From: a virus
Virus record (IMG/VR): IMGVR_UViG_3300019752_000027
Location: 1-20,074 of that record
Length of the DNA: 20,074 bases
Reading direction: 5' to 3' (one strand)
Shown here: positions 1 to 6,150 of the stretch, one piece after another
How positions within the stretch are numbered: the first letter of the stretch is position 1
Layout of the letters: the number at the start of each line of letters is the position of its first letter
Notes under the pieces: model-generated
Told to the model about the DNA's origin: nothing
Databases searched by the model: none
Seen by the model: only the letters and a program-made list of their open reading frames with translations
Program-made: the position numbers and the translations under genes

Positions 1-1
1 A

Positions 2-370
2 ATTGCAGCAGGGATGACTGATATTAGATCAGAACTTGATGGGATGAAGCAGAATAGCATCAAAGAGGGGATTATCAATCAGACTAGAGAGAAAATCCAA
101 GAATACAATCTATCTGAAGCAGAATTAGCTCAGAGTGATTATATATTTAATAAGCTTATTGGTGGTGAAGTGAAAGATGTAGAATCTCTTACTAAGGCTT
201 GGGAAACTGAATACAATCAATTCAGATCAATAACAGGGCAAGGTTCGGTCGTTTTAAAAACTCCAGATGCTGGCGATAGTGATGAAGAAGATCCTTTTGT
301 GACAACAATAAGAGCAGAAAGAGCAGATGCGGATGCTAGAAGAAAAGCCGCAGCAGATAGACTTAAATAA
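2..370 (+). CDS. C-terminal part of a probable capsid scaffold/assembly protein (5' end outside window)
   Basis: The reading frame is open to the left edge (codons for I-A-A-G precede the first Met at 14), so this is most likely the end of a longer gene. The 122 visible residues are hydrophilic and predicted mostly helical. An acidic stretch (GDSDEEDP) is followed by a highly charged Ala/Arg/Asp/Lys-rich helix that ends ADARRKAAADRLK. A charged, helical, low-complexity tail directly upstream of decoration and major capsid genes fits an internal scaffold or a protease-scaffold fusion, because basic scaffold C-termini commonly contact the coat protein. This is inferred from position and composition; no diagnostic motif is visible. 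Nineteen bases separate it from the next start, so it is probably in the same operon. Confidence 0.5.
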   Translation: MAAGMTDIRSELDGMKQNSIKEGIINQTREKIQEYNLSEAELAQSDYIFNKLIGGEVKDVESLTKAWETEYNQFRSITGQGSVVLKTPDAGDSDEEDPFVTTIRAERADADARRKAAADRLK

Positions 371-388
371 TAATTTAAACAATAGTAA

Positions 389-1033
389 ATGGATACATAC
401 AATGTAATGCGTAAATCTTCTAGTAAAGTAGGTGGCGCAATGAACGTTTACCAAAAATCACTACAGATATTAACTGGTGGTTTTGGTGTGGCAATAGAAA
501 ATCTTCCACCAGTAGGTAGTGTTTTATCAGCAGGAACTCCAATTTTTTGTAACGAAGGTGATGACAGTAGAATGGCTACAGTACATTATGCTTTTAAGGT
601 TATGAATGTGGCGGACGCTGTTATTCAAGTAGAAAAAGGTGGAGAAGGAACAAGAGTTAAAGCTGGAATGTTTTTAATGGAAGCTCCAGCAACATATACA
701 GATACAGGAGTATCTAAAACAGTTTTATCTGTTGATACTTCAAACGAGACTTATGATGAGATTACTTTAGATGCAGCTATAACAGGCTTGGCTATGGGTG
801 ATATTGCTGTAGAAGCAGATGCTGCTAGTGATACGGCTAGTGTTAAAGTTATACCTAATGCTTTATCTGTAGGAGATGTTTATGTAGATCCAAAGGGATA
901 TGATTTTAGCATAGGTGGTGCTTACTTAGGTACTGGTGTTGTTTATCAAAGACGTATAGCTCCTTTAGCTGACTCAATTAAAATGGCACTTAAAGACAAC
1001 GAATGCTACTTTAGATTCTCACAATCAAAATAA
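389..1033 (+). CDS. Head decoration / head-fibre-like protein
   Basis: A 214-residue protein immediately upstream of the major capsid gene, the usual place for a decoration or head-fibre protein. The section around residues 37-60 (LPPVGSVLSAGTPIF, then an acidic turn and RMATVHYAFKV) looks like the N-terminal domain of capsid-surface fibre/decoration proteins seen in many Bacteroidota and Bacillota phages. It is Gly/Ala/Val/Thr-rich and predicted to be mostly beta, with a second Gly-rich beta section near the C-terminus (SIGGAYLGTGVVYQRR). The Met at codon 7 (407) and the Met at codon 18 are alternative starts; 389 gives the longest product and has only an A/T-rich leader, as is usual in Bacteroidota. 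Function is inferred from synteny and composition. No signal peptide or membrane segment is seen. Confidence 0.55.
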   Translation: MDTYNVMRKSSSKVGGAMNVYQKSLQILTGGFGVAIENLPPVGSVLSAGTPIFCNEGDDSRMATVHYAFKVMNVADAVIQVEKGGEGTRVKAGMFLMEAPATYTDTGVSKTVLSVDTSNETYDEITLDAAITGLAMGDIAVEADAASDTASVKVIPNALSVGDVYVDPKGYDFSIGGAYLGTGVVYQRRIAPLADSIKMALKDNECYFRFSQSK

Positions 1034-1039
1034 TAAATA

Positions 1040-2137
1040 ATGAAAAGAGAAGCAACACAATATAATATTAACGAAATCTTACAAGGTAAGAAGTTCGAAA
1101 TGGTTTCAAACCTAGCAAACGAAAAGTACAATAACGAAGATTGGAGATTTTATGCTGATTGGGATGTATTGCAAAGAGATACTACATGGAATCAGATGAT
1201 GAGAGAGGCTGATATAGCTATTATGGCTGTAAATCTTGACCCAGATTCAGATAAACCCCTAGTTTCTTTAGGTGGAATGGAAACTTATAGTGGTGATATT
1301 CCTTTTATGGGACTTGGAACTAGAATTGAAGGTAATGATATAAGACAAGCTTTACAATTAAAAGAGGTAGGGGCTTCATTAACATCAGAGGATGCTATGA
1401 GACTTACAATGACGTCTCTTGAAACATTATATCAAGGTATTCATAGTAAATTGAATTTCTATTGTTATCAAGGAATTTCTAAAGGACAAATAGTTGTAGA
1501 TACTAACAGTCAAAAAGATGGTAAGTTTATTTCTGTGGATCTTAATATTCCAGCAGCAAACAAAGTTAAAGTAGCTAAGGTTTGGTCGGATATTACTGCT
1601 AATCCTATTCAAGATTTGCTCGATAAGCAAAGATATGCTAAGAGAGAGTTAAATCTTGATATAACTGGAATGCACTGGGAAATGGATGAGGTTAAGTATA
1701 ACGCCTTTATGGAACATCCAAAGGTTGTTGAATTAATCCAAGCTAGATTACAGAAAGTGTCTGGAGATTATATTGTTACTGACGCTGAGAAGAAAGCGGT
1801 GATAAATACACTAGGAATTAGACCTATAGTAGTGGTAGATCAGGTTTGTAAATTCAACTCTGATGGCAAAAAACTTTCTATTAACCCATTTGAGGTTGAT
1901 AATGTAGTTTTAATACCAGATCTTCCATTCTTCAACATGAAGAGAGCTATTTCAAACCAAACAATTATTGGGCAAACTGTTTCAGCTCAACGTTCTACAG
2001 TAGAACAATGTATTGCAGCCGTTTCAACTTGGGATGACCAACATGGGGTTAATAATATTGATGTTGAGGCTTGGGCTTTTCCAGTTCCAAAAGATCCAAA
2101 AAACATTGTTATTATGGATACTACTACAGCAGCATAA
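1040..2137 (+). CDS. Major capsid protein (HK97-fold type)
   Basis: At 365 residues this has a typical size for an HK97-fold coat protein, and it lies between scaffold/decoration and connector genes. Recognisable coat-protein character includes an N-terminal helical region, an E-loop-like stretch (about residues 75-105: VSLGGMETYSGDIPFMGLGTR), a long spine-helix-like region (about 110-145, with SLTSEDAMRLTM), and a beta-rich P-domain/A-domain C-terminal half with PFEVDNVVLIPDLPFFNMKR. The product would form the icosahedral shell. It starts 6 bases after the upstream stop, with an A-rich leader and no clear Shine-Dalgarno. It is followed by a G/C hairpin at 2144-2163 that may reduce read-through and so favour coat production over downstream connectors. 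Assignment rests on sequence character and gene order; a structure-based search would settle the subtype. Confidence 0.85.
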   Translation: MKREATQYNINEILQGKKFEMVSNLANEKYNNEDWRFYADWDVLQRDTTWNQMMREADIAIMAVNLDPDSDKPLVSLGGMETYSGDIPFMGLGTRIEGNDIRQALQLKEVGASLTSEDAMRLTMTSLETLYQGIHSKLNFYCYQGISKGQIVVDTNSQKDGKFISVDLNIPAANKVKVAKVWSDITANPIQDLLDKQRYAKRELNLDITGMHWEMDEVKYNAFMEHPKVVELIQARLQKVSGDYIVTDAEKKAVINTLGIRPIVVVDQVCKFNSDGKKLSINPFEVDNVVLIPDLPFFNMKRAISNQTIIGQTVSAQRSTVEQCIAAVSTWDDQHGVNNIDVEAWAFPVPKDPKNIVIMDTTTAA

Positions 2138-2143
2138 CCATAT

Positions 2144-2174
2144 GGGGGATGAAATACTCCCCCTTTAATTTTAT
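2144..2174 (+). terminator. Hairpin with T-rich tail after the major capsid gene (probably leaky terminator)
   Basis: The six-base arms GGGGGA (2144-2149) and TCCCCC (2158-2163) enclose an 8-base loop and are followed by TTTAATTTTAT. This looks like a short intrinsic terminator or mRNA-stabilising hairpin just after the capsid stop and just before the next start at 2178. Because the connector genes continue in the same direction with no obvious promoter, it is probably only partly effective, lowering expression after the coat gene. Confidence 0.6.
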
Positions 2175-2177
2175 ACT

Positions 2178-2522
2178 ATGAATATAAAAGATTACCTAAA
2201 AGGACAGTTTATTAATCCACCATTTGAAGATGTTAATCTATCAACAGTTTTAGCAAAACGAGGAATAGCAGAAGATGCGGAACATGACACAGTATCAGAA
2301 CAAGATAGAGAGTTGGCTTATGCTGATCTATTAATGACACTGGTAACTATGTTTTCAGGGGGCGGCGCAACTAAAAAAAGAGGTAATTGGAGCGAGACAG
2401 CAGCTCAGGTTTCAATAGGTATAAATGATAGATTAAGCTTCATTAAGACAGCCAGAGAGATTTACAAGAAATATGGAGAAAGTATAAACTACACTATAAA
2501 AGATATTACAAATAGATGGTAG
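2178..2522 (+). CDS. Putative head-tail connector (adaptor) protein
   Basis: A 114-residue, largely helical protein, the first of four short overlapping genes between capsid and tail tube. N-terminal residues resemble small proteins common at this position in Bacteroidota phages (MNIKDYLKGQF followed by DVNLSTVLAKRGI). A long helix (EQDRELAYADLLMTLVTMF), a Gly-rich loop (SGGGATKKRGNW) and C-terminal helices follow. The portal-adjacent adaptor is normally a small helical protein, so adaptor is the best guess; this is by synteny, not by a diagnostic motif. Its last 7 bases overlap the next gene, which suggests coupled translation. Confidence 0.55.
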   Translation: MNIKDYLKGQFINPPFEDVNLSTVLAKRGIAEDAEHDTVSEQDRELAYADLLMTLVTMFSGGGATKKRGNWSETAAQVSIGINDRLSFIKTAREIYKKYGESINYTIKDITNRW

Positions 2523-2839
2523 AAGACATATATCCACATACAATAATAGTCTCTAGGGATTCTGTCTCGGATGATCCTTATCAAAACGATACTACAGCAG
2601 AAATTTTTAATGGCAAATGCTGTTGTCAAATTAGTGGCAATGGAGGAACAGGTGAAACTAACGGAGTTTCTGACAGTGATTATACTGTTTTTATAGAGTC
2701 TATTGATATTGAATTTAAAAAGGGTGATAATGTATCAATTGTAATGAAAGATGGTTATTCTCCAATTAAAGGCACTGTAAAGCAAAATTATTTCTCAGAA
2801 CTTGGGATTACACTGTGGATTAAGGAATATGAAAACTAA
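2516..2839 (+). CDS. Putative head-closure / stopper protein
   Basis: A 107-residue, beta-rich protein. The composition (VYP-type start HTIIVSRDS, alternating hydrophobic strands such as YTVFIESIDIEF, KKGDNVSIVMKDG and TLWIKEYEN) and its place as the second connector gene fit the small beta-barrel head-closure proteins that plug the neck below the adaptor. A CCC cluster (GKCCCQIS, about residues 33-40) is unusual for the family and might support disulfides or metal binding, or may be chance. It overlaps the previous gene by 7 bases and the next by 11 bases (if that starts at 2829). Confidence 0.5.
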   Translation: MVEDIYPHTIIVSRDSVSDDPYQNDTTAEIFNGKCCCQISGNGGTGETNGVSDSDYTVFIESIDIEFKKGDNVSIVMKDGYSPIKGTVKQNYFSELGITLWIKEYEN

Positions 2840-3260
2840 AAACGAGAAAGCCTTAGAACTAGGAATAAAGAAAGCTATGAGAATAGCTCAACATAAGGTT
2901 TTAGATTCTTTAGAAGCTACCGCTTGGGATTTGGTTGATGGTGTTTCAGTTCCTATTTTAACCCATAACCTTTGGGATTCTATCGGATGTGGAATATATT
3001 ACAAGGGAGAATTATTGAGAATATGTTTTCCTAATCCAGAAGCAGTAAATCCAAGTATATTCGAAGGAGAATGGGGTAGAGAAAATCTTGAAGATAAAAT
3101 ACTAGATGCTCCCACTGCGATAAAAACCTATCAAGGATATGTGTTGTATTATGTCGCTGCTATGCCTTATTCTGAAACGATAGACAACAGACCTGATGTA
3201 GATGTGTTAAGAAGTAATCTTGTAAAACCAATTTTTGAAACATATATTCACATGTTATGA
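2829..3260 (+). CDS. Putative tail-completion / neck protein (HK97 gp10-like position)
   Basis: The preferred start is the ATG at 2829 (MKTKNEKALELGIKKAM), giving 143 residues. An in-frame ATG at 2802 would add nine residues (MGLHCGLRN) but lies deep in the upstream gene and gives an atypical start. The N-terminal helix is basic and amphipathic, followed by a beta-rich domain with the segment SVPILTHNLWDSIGCGIY, a motif type seen in tail-completion proteins in which a long helix packs on a sheet. It sits third in the connector cluster and ends in a 4-base ATGA overlap with the next gene. Function is inferred from order; no catalytic residues are evident. Confidence 0.5.
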   Translation: MKTKNEKALELGIKKAMRIAQHKVLDSLEATAWDLVDGVSVPILTHNLWDSIGCGIYYKGELLRICFPNPEAVNPSIFEGEWGRENLEDKILDAPTAIKTYQGYVLYYVAAMPYSETIDNRPDVDVLRSNLVKPIFETYIHML

Positions 3261-3655
3261 TAGAAGCTAAATTAGATCCTAGTTTGATAGAATACACTAT
3301 TTACAATATTGTTAAAACTGTATATACAGGGAGAGTAACAATTGGGAATAGACCTTCTCTTTCAGAAACAGAGCTAAATGACTTAATAGTAGTTTTAGCT
3401 AATGGAGAGATAGAATCCATAAAAGCTACTGACAGACCTATTTTTGGCAATTGTTCTGTTATGATACAAATATGGGTTAAAGGTAAAAAAGATGGTACTA
3501 AAAATGCTGCTAGATTATCAGAATTACGTACACTAATAATGGGATTATTCCCAACAACTATAAACGAGTATTCAATCTCATATAAAAATGAAATAGGAAG
3601 CCGAGATAGTCTAGGCTTTCATTCGATAAATTTAAACTTTAAAATAAATTTCTAA
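3257..3655 (+). CDS. Putative tail terminator protein
   Basis: A 132-residue alpha/beta protein starting in an ATGA overlap with the previous stop, typical of translational coupling. It has an N-terminal helix (SLIEYTIYNIVKTVY) and beta strands (CSVMIQIWVKGKK, GFHSINLNFKINF), an arrangement common in the small proteins that cap the tail tube and join it to the head. It is the last gene before the tail tube, the usual place of the terminator. The assignment is positional; length fits (usually about 120-150 residues). Confidence 0.5.
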   Translation: MIEAKLDPSLIEYTIYNIVKTVYTGRVTIGNRPSLSETELNDLIVVLANGEIESIKATDRPIFGNCSVMIQIWVKGKKDGTKNAARLSELRTLIMGLFPTTINEYSISYKNEIGSRDSLGFHSINLNFKINF

Positions 3656-3665
3656 ATTAAATATT

Positions 3666-4199
3666 ATGGCAGATACAGCAATGACGCAAGCACTTAAGGT
3701 TTTAGCAAAAACTGGTAAGATATATCTTGCAGATAGAGGAACTATCACAGAAAATACAGCGTGGATGGAGTATTTTATGACAACAGAAAACACTCTTAAT
3801 ATTGACCAAGCCGAAGGTACTACACAAGATATTAGAACAGATCAAAAAACTGCTCCAGTTTCTACTATTAGAACAGCAGGTGAGTTCACTATTTCTTTTG
3901 ACGTTCCTTCTGTGGATTCGGTTGTTTTAGCATTGTTTTTCAATACTAGTACACCTTCTTATACTCCTTCTGGATATACATCTATCGGAGTAGGAACAGA
4001 GATGAAAACTCTTAATAAAATGATGAAAATCAACTTTACTAACAATGATTCAGATGCTATCTTTACGAACGTGGATTTAGTTGGGGTTGTTACAAAATCT
4101 TCTGATGGAGCATTTTCAATTAGAGTTACTGGAACAGTTCTTGCTGCTGGTGGTGTTGGAATGGAAGCTGAGGAAATGATTTTCGTTCATAAGGACTAA
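3666..4199 (+). CDS. Major tail tube protein
   Basis: A 177-residue, Thr/Ser/Ala-rich, mostly beta protein of the size usual for siphovirus tube subunits. Strands with alternating hydrophobics are visible (EFTISFDVPSVDSVVLALFF; MMKINFTNNDSDAIFTNVDLVGVV; FSIRVTGTVLAAGG). It follows the terminator-like gene and would precede chaperones and tape measure in a standard tail operon, so its role as the polymerising tube is well supported by order. Here the expected chaperone is separated from it by a reverse-strand insertion. A strong terminator at 4206-4240 follows the stop, so this unit ends here. Confidence 0.75.
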   Translation: MADTAMTQALKVLAKTGKIYLADRGTITENTAWMEYFMTTENTLNIDQAEGTTQDIRTDQKTAPVSTIRTAGEFTISFDVPSVDSVVLALFFNTSTPSYTPSGYTSIGVGTEMKTLNKMMKINFTNNDSDAIFTNVDLVGVVTKSSDGAFSIRVTGTVLAAGGVGMEAEEMIFVHKD

Positions 4200-4205
4200 T
4201 GTTAT

Positions 4206-4240
4206 AAAGCCCCACTTGTTAGGTGGGGCTTTCTTTTTAT
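4206..4240 (+). terminator. Strong intrinsic terminator after the tail tube gene
   Basis: Ten-base arms AAAGCCCCAC (4206-4215) and GTGGGGCTTT (4223-4232) enclose a 7-base loop and are followed by CTTTTTAT. The pyrimidine tail is on the + side, so it mainly ends the head/tail-tube transcript. The other side is A-rich and may also weakly stop the reverse-strand gene ending at 4237. Its core resembles the terminator at 6116-6146. Confidence 0.85.
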
Positions 4241-4434
4241 TTTAAAACATTAATAATAAATTTATGGAATTCTTCTGACTGTTTTGCAAAAGGTTGACAT
4301 ATTTTAACATGAGGGGTATCCATTTTAAGGTTACCTTGCTTGTTCTGGATAGCAACCATCCAATCAGCCGTAGTGATTATTTCTTTAACTTTAGGATTAT
4401 ATTTCCTAACTAGCTTCTCTGCTTCTTTTACCAT
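4237..4434 (-). CDS. Small hypothetical protein of first reverse-strand cassette
   Basis: A 65-residue basic, soluble protein, probably helix plus strand (KEAEKLVRKYNPKVKEI then ADWMVAIQNKQ). I do not recognise a family. It is the only start available in this frame, since a stop lies two codons upstream. Its orientation, its position 50 bases after the 4485-5255 gene and the shared promoter at 5279-5309 suggest a two-gene operon. A real gene is more likely than chance because it fills the space between the upstream gene and the terminator with a low-complexity-free sequence, but this is not certain. Confidence 0.5.
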   Translation of the reverse strand: MVKEAEKLVRKYNPKVKEIITTADWMVAIQNKQGNLKMDTPHVKICQPFAKQSEEFHKFIINVLK

Positions 4435-4484
4435 AATATCTTATTTTATCGGTTTACTTTTTGTTATTTCTATTCTCATATTTC

Positions 4485-5255
4485 TTATTTTAAAATTACT
4501 CCGCAAGGTGTGCCATTTTTGAAAGTATAGTCTCTTAACAATGCCTCATAGCTTATTGTACCATCGTGAACATATACGTCTTTACTATTGCAGCTAACTA
4601 CATATAGCCCTTCTTTAATTATTTTAGATATTATCCAGTTATTGTTTACTTCTATAAACTCCTCCATAGTGAAAGGTCTATACTTAGCCGCATGCTCTTT
4701 AATGTACTTCTCGGCACTTTCTTTTGTCATTATTTCAGACCTTACGTCTTCAATAGCCGTATATGTTTCAATATATATATTTCCTATATTGCAATGATAA
4801 ATCTTATAATCCTTAAAAGAAAACATCCAAACGATATCACCCTCAAAAAACTCCTCACCAAGAGAATTAACAAACAAAGGCTTAGGCTTATTATCAGCCT
4901 CCCATTGTTTTATTGTTTTGCAGTGCATAAATGCACAAATAACTCCCCTTTCATCTAATGCTACAATAGGATAATTATTCGTACGTCGAGGATTTGTGGA
5001 TAAATCAGCAAACACATCTAGCTTTATAGCATCCTTTTCACTAACATCCCAAACATACATATAATTAGGCTCTTGCTCCTGTTTTGCAAGTTTGAATCTT
5101 CTTTTTTTGTATTGACCAACAAACTTACCATCCTTCGTGACTCCTATATGAAAATCACCAACAGACTCAACTTCATATTTATTACCAAGTTCTAGATCAC
5201 AACCTACTACCTCAACACACTCAACTAAATCACCTTCTTTAAATTTATTTTCCAT
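4485..5255 (-). CDS. Hypothetical protein with SH3-like N-terminal domain (first cassette)
   Basis: A 256-residue soluble protein. Residues 1-56 form a compact beta unit of a kind found in many small Bacteroidota phage proteins (KFKEGDLVECVEVV, NKYEVESVGDFHIGV, ending RRFKL), which I read as an SH3/KOW-like barrel. A second, similar 'EFFEGDIVWMF' module starts near residue 137, followed by a helix with TKESAEKYIKEHA. No catalytic motif is seen. It lacks a signal peptide and membrane segments, so it probably acts in the cytoplasm. The start at 5255 is chosen because it lies 24 bases downstream of a Bacteroidota -7 box inside the 100-bp repeat. It is oriented against the tail genes, so it behaves like a moron; function unknown. 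Confidence 0.7.
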   Translation of the reverse strand: MENKFKEGDLVECVEVVGCDLELGNKYEVESVGDFHIGVTKDGKFVGQYKKRRFKLAKQEQEPNYMYVWDVSEKDAIKLDVFADLSTNPRRTNNYPIVALDERGVICAFMHCKTIKQWEADNKPKPLFVNSLGEEFFEGDIVWMFSFKDYKIYHCNIGNIYIETYTAIEDVRSEIMTKESAEKYIKEHAAKYRPFTMEEFIEVNNNWIISKIIKEGLYVVSCNSKDVYVHDGTISYEALLRDYTFKNGTPCGVILK

Positions 5256-5278
5256 ATCATTAATTTTTAATTACCCTA

Positions 5279-5309
5279 CAAACATAAAGCTAATTTCCCA
5301 CAATTCCAA
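5279..5309 (-). promoter_or_regulatory. Bacteroidota-type promoter for the first reverse-strand cassette
   Basis: On the reverse strand a TTG element (5307-5309) is followed by 20 bases and TATGTTTG (5279-5286), matching the Bacteroidota -33/-7 consensus TTG ... TAnnTTTG. Transcription would start a few bases beyond, leaving a leader of roughly 20 bases before the ATG at 5255. The leader contains the AT-rich dyad TAATT-TTT-AATTA. Confidence 0.75.
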
Positions 5310-5337
5310 GCAATTTTAAGAATTAATTTTTTTTCGT

Positions 5338-5345
5338 TATCTTTA
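5338..5345 (+). promoter_or_regulatory. Possible -7 element for the chaperone gene
   Basis: TATCTTTA matches TAnnTTTG at all but the last base and lies 21 bases upstream of the chaperone ATG, downstream of a long T-rich tract. It is preserved in the second copy of the repeat (7529-7536), also facing a + strand tail gene. Because a terminator at 4206 closes the upstream transcript, a promoter here is needed for good chaperone expression. No clear -33 TTG is visible, so this could depend on a phage factor. Confidence 0.45.
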
Positions 5346-5366
5346 CAACACATAAAATGAGAGATT

Positions 5367-5882
5367 ATGAGTGAAGAAATCAAAAGAGAAGCTGACATAA
5401 GAGCGCAGCAATTACAGATAGCATTATTAGAGGATAGGTCTTTCCCTACTAAAATAGGCAAGAAAACATATAAGTGCAAATATCTTAACAGTTGGACGCA
5501 AAGAAAGATTACTAATGTACTGTTAAAAGCAGAAGCTATTGATGAAAACGGAGGAATAGAAAACGTATTCAAAGCCGTAAACAAAAGTGGAACATTAGCA
5601 CCAAAAGTAGTATCGTATCTAATATTAAGACATCCAATAAAAGTCAAGCTATTTCACTGGTTATTCTGGCGCTATTTAGACATGACAACAAACTCTAGGG
5701 ATTTATACGATCCACTACTAAAGGCTCTTAAAGCGGCTGATGTTAATTTTTTTTTGACCAATATGGGATTGATGTCGGAAATAGTAATGACGAGGAAGAT
5801 ATGGACAGCGAAGGAAGTTGCAGCGATCCAAGCAAGTCAGAAATTGGGGCACGAGCAGGGTGGTGTAAAGAGTTCGGAATAA
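5367..5882 (+). CDS. Tail assembly chaperone, short form (gpG-like)
   Basis: A 171-residue product, the expected G-type tail chaperone by its place between tail tube and tape measure. The first 128 residues are mainly helical and charged (SEEIKREADIRAQQLQ; YLNSWTQRKITNVLLKAEA; HPIKVKLFHWLFWRYLDM), consistent with a protein that coats the unfolded tape measure before tube growth. At codons 127-130 (Asn-Phe-Phe-Leu) the message has a T9 run where ribosomes can slip -1. Without slipping, the frame continues 41 more codons with a high proportion of G at third positions, unlike neighbouring genes, so this tail may be loosely constrained. The slipped product is described in the next entry. Confidence 0.7.
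   Translation: MSEEIKREADIRAQQLQIALLEDRSFPTKIGKKTYKCKYLNSWTQRKITNVLLKAEAIDENGGIENVFKAVNKSGTLAPKVVSYLILRHPIKVKLFHWLFWRYLDMTTNSRDLYDPLLKALKAADVNFFLTNMGLMSEIVMTRKIWTAKEVAAIQASQKLGHEQGGVKSSE
5747..5756 (+). promoter_or_regulatory. Probable -1 ribosomal frameshift site (T9G slippery run)
   Basis: In the chaperone frame the codons are AAT TTT TTT TTG, so both U UUU UUU and U UUU UUG heptamers are present in the correct register for tandem -1 slippage. The last stop in the -1 frame ends at 5746, immediately before the run, and this frame then stays open to 6109. Such a site between overlapping chaperone frames just before a tape measure is the classical lambda G/GT arrangement. No strong downstream stem was evident by eye. 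Confidence 0.75.
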
Positions 5883-6109
5883 CCACTAAAGAATACGATA
5901 TGATGCCTATTGCTTTAAGACTCATAATAGGACAAGACTTGCCTAGTATAAAAACTAAGGAGAAGAAAAACAAGCCTAAAGAAACAATTAAAGTAATAGA
6001 TTATAATAAAAAACTAGGGGAGAAGATAAAAGCTGAAATGGCTAAGAAAGCCGAATTAGAAAAGATTAATTCTGAGATAAATTCTGACATGAAAGAAGCT
6101 AAGGGGTAA
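5747..6109 (+). CDS. Tail assembly chaperone, T-like extension made by -1 frameshift
   Basis: This frame has no credible independent start: its first ATG (5801) has no leader spacing typical of these genes, and the sequence before it reads sensibly right back to the T9 run (FDQYGIDVGNSNDEED). A slipped ribosome would make about 247 residues: 130 from the first frame plus 117 here. The extension has an acidic Ser/Asn/Glu linker, then a compact helical unit (WCKEFGITTKEYDMMPIALRLIIGQD) like the C-terminal modules of other frameshifted chaperones, and a Lys/Glu-rich tail. Third-position base use is A/T-rich, like the rest of the window, which favours this frame being the selected one over 5756-5880. 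It would bridge tape measure and tube subunits. Confidence 0.7.
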   Translation, partial: FFFDQYGIDVGNSNDEEDMDSEGSCSDPSKSEIGARAGWCKEFGITTKEYDMMPIALRLIIGQDLPSIKTKEKKNKPKETIKVIDYNKKLGEKIKAEMAKKAELEKINSEINSDMKEAKG

Positions 6110-6115
6110 TGATTT

Positions 6116-6150
6116 AACCCCACCTTTTTGAGGTGGGGTTTTCTTTTATT
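6116..6150 (+). terminator. Strong intrinsic terminator after the chaperone gene
   Basis: The nine-base arms AACCCCACC (6116-6124) and GGTGGGGTT (6132-6140) enclose a 7-base loop and are followed by TTCTTTTATT. It lies 7 bases after the chaperone stop and abuts the end of the converging antirepressor gene. The CCCCAC/GTGGGG core is shared with the terminator at 4206-4240, so both reverse cassettes begin next to the same kind of hairpin. Confidence 0.85.

Larger units (their letters stand above)
5247..5346. repeat. 100-bp repeat, copy A (divergent promoter region)
   Basis: This interval matches 7438-7537 at 97 of 100 positions with no gaps, in the same orientation and 2191 bases apart. It contains the first codons of a reverse-strand gene (both start Met-Glu-Asn), that gene's promoter, and a T-rich stretch plus TATCTTTA element facing the + strand gene. 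The differences are one base near 5276 and two adjacent bases near 5317-5318. Confidence 0.95.

Noticed and set aside
2802-2828. Nine-codon upstream extension of the 2829 gene
   Set aside because: It would start deep within the preceding gene; MKTKNEKALELG is a normal start with a short overlap.
4588-4958. Forward frames inside the first reverse cassette
   Set aside because: Hydrophobic products from the complement of the 256-residue reverse gene; the reverse frame is full length, with promoter and balanced composition.
5276-5647. Reverse-strand frame opposite the chaperone gene
   Set aside because: It reads through the promoter repeat and the complement of a well-supported gene and gives a Cys/Leu-rich product with no sensible start context.
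5756-5790. Stem-loop stimulating the frameshift
   Set aside because: Only a 4-base CAAT/ATTG pairing is visible just after the T run; too weak to call by eye.
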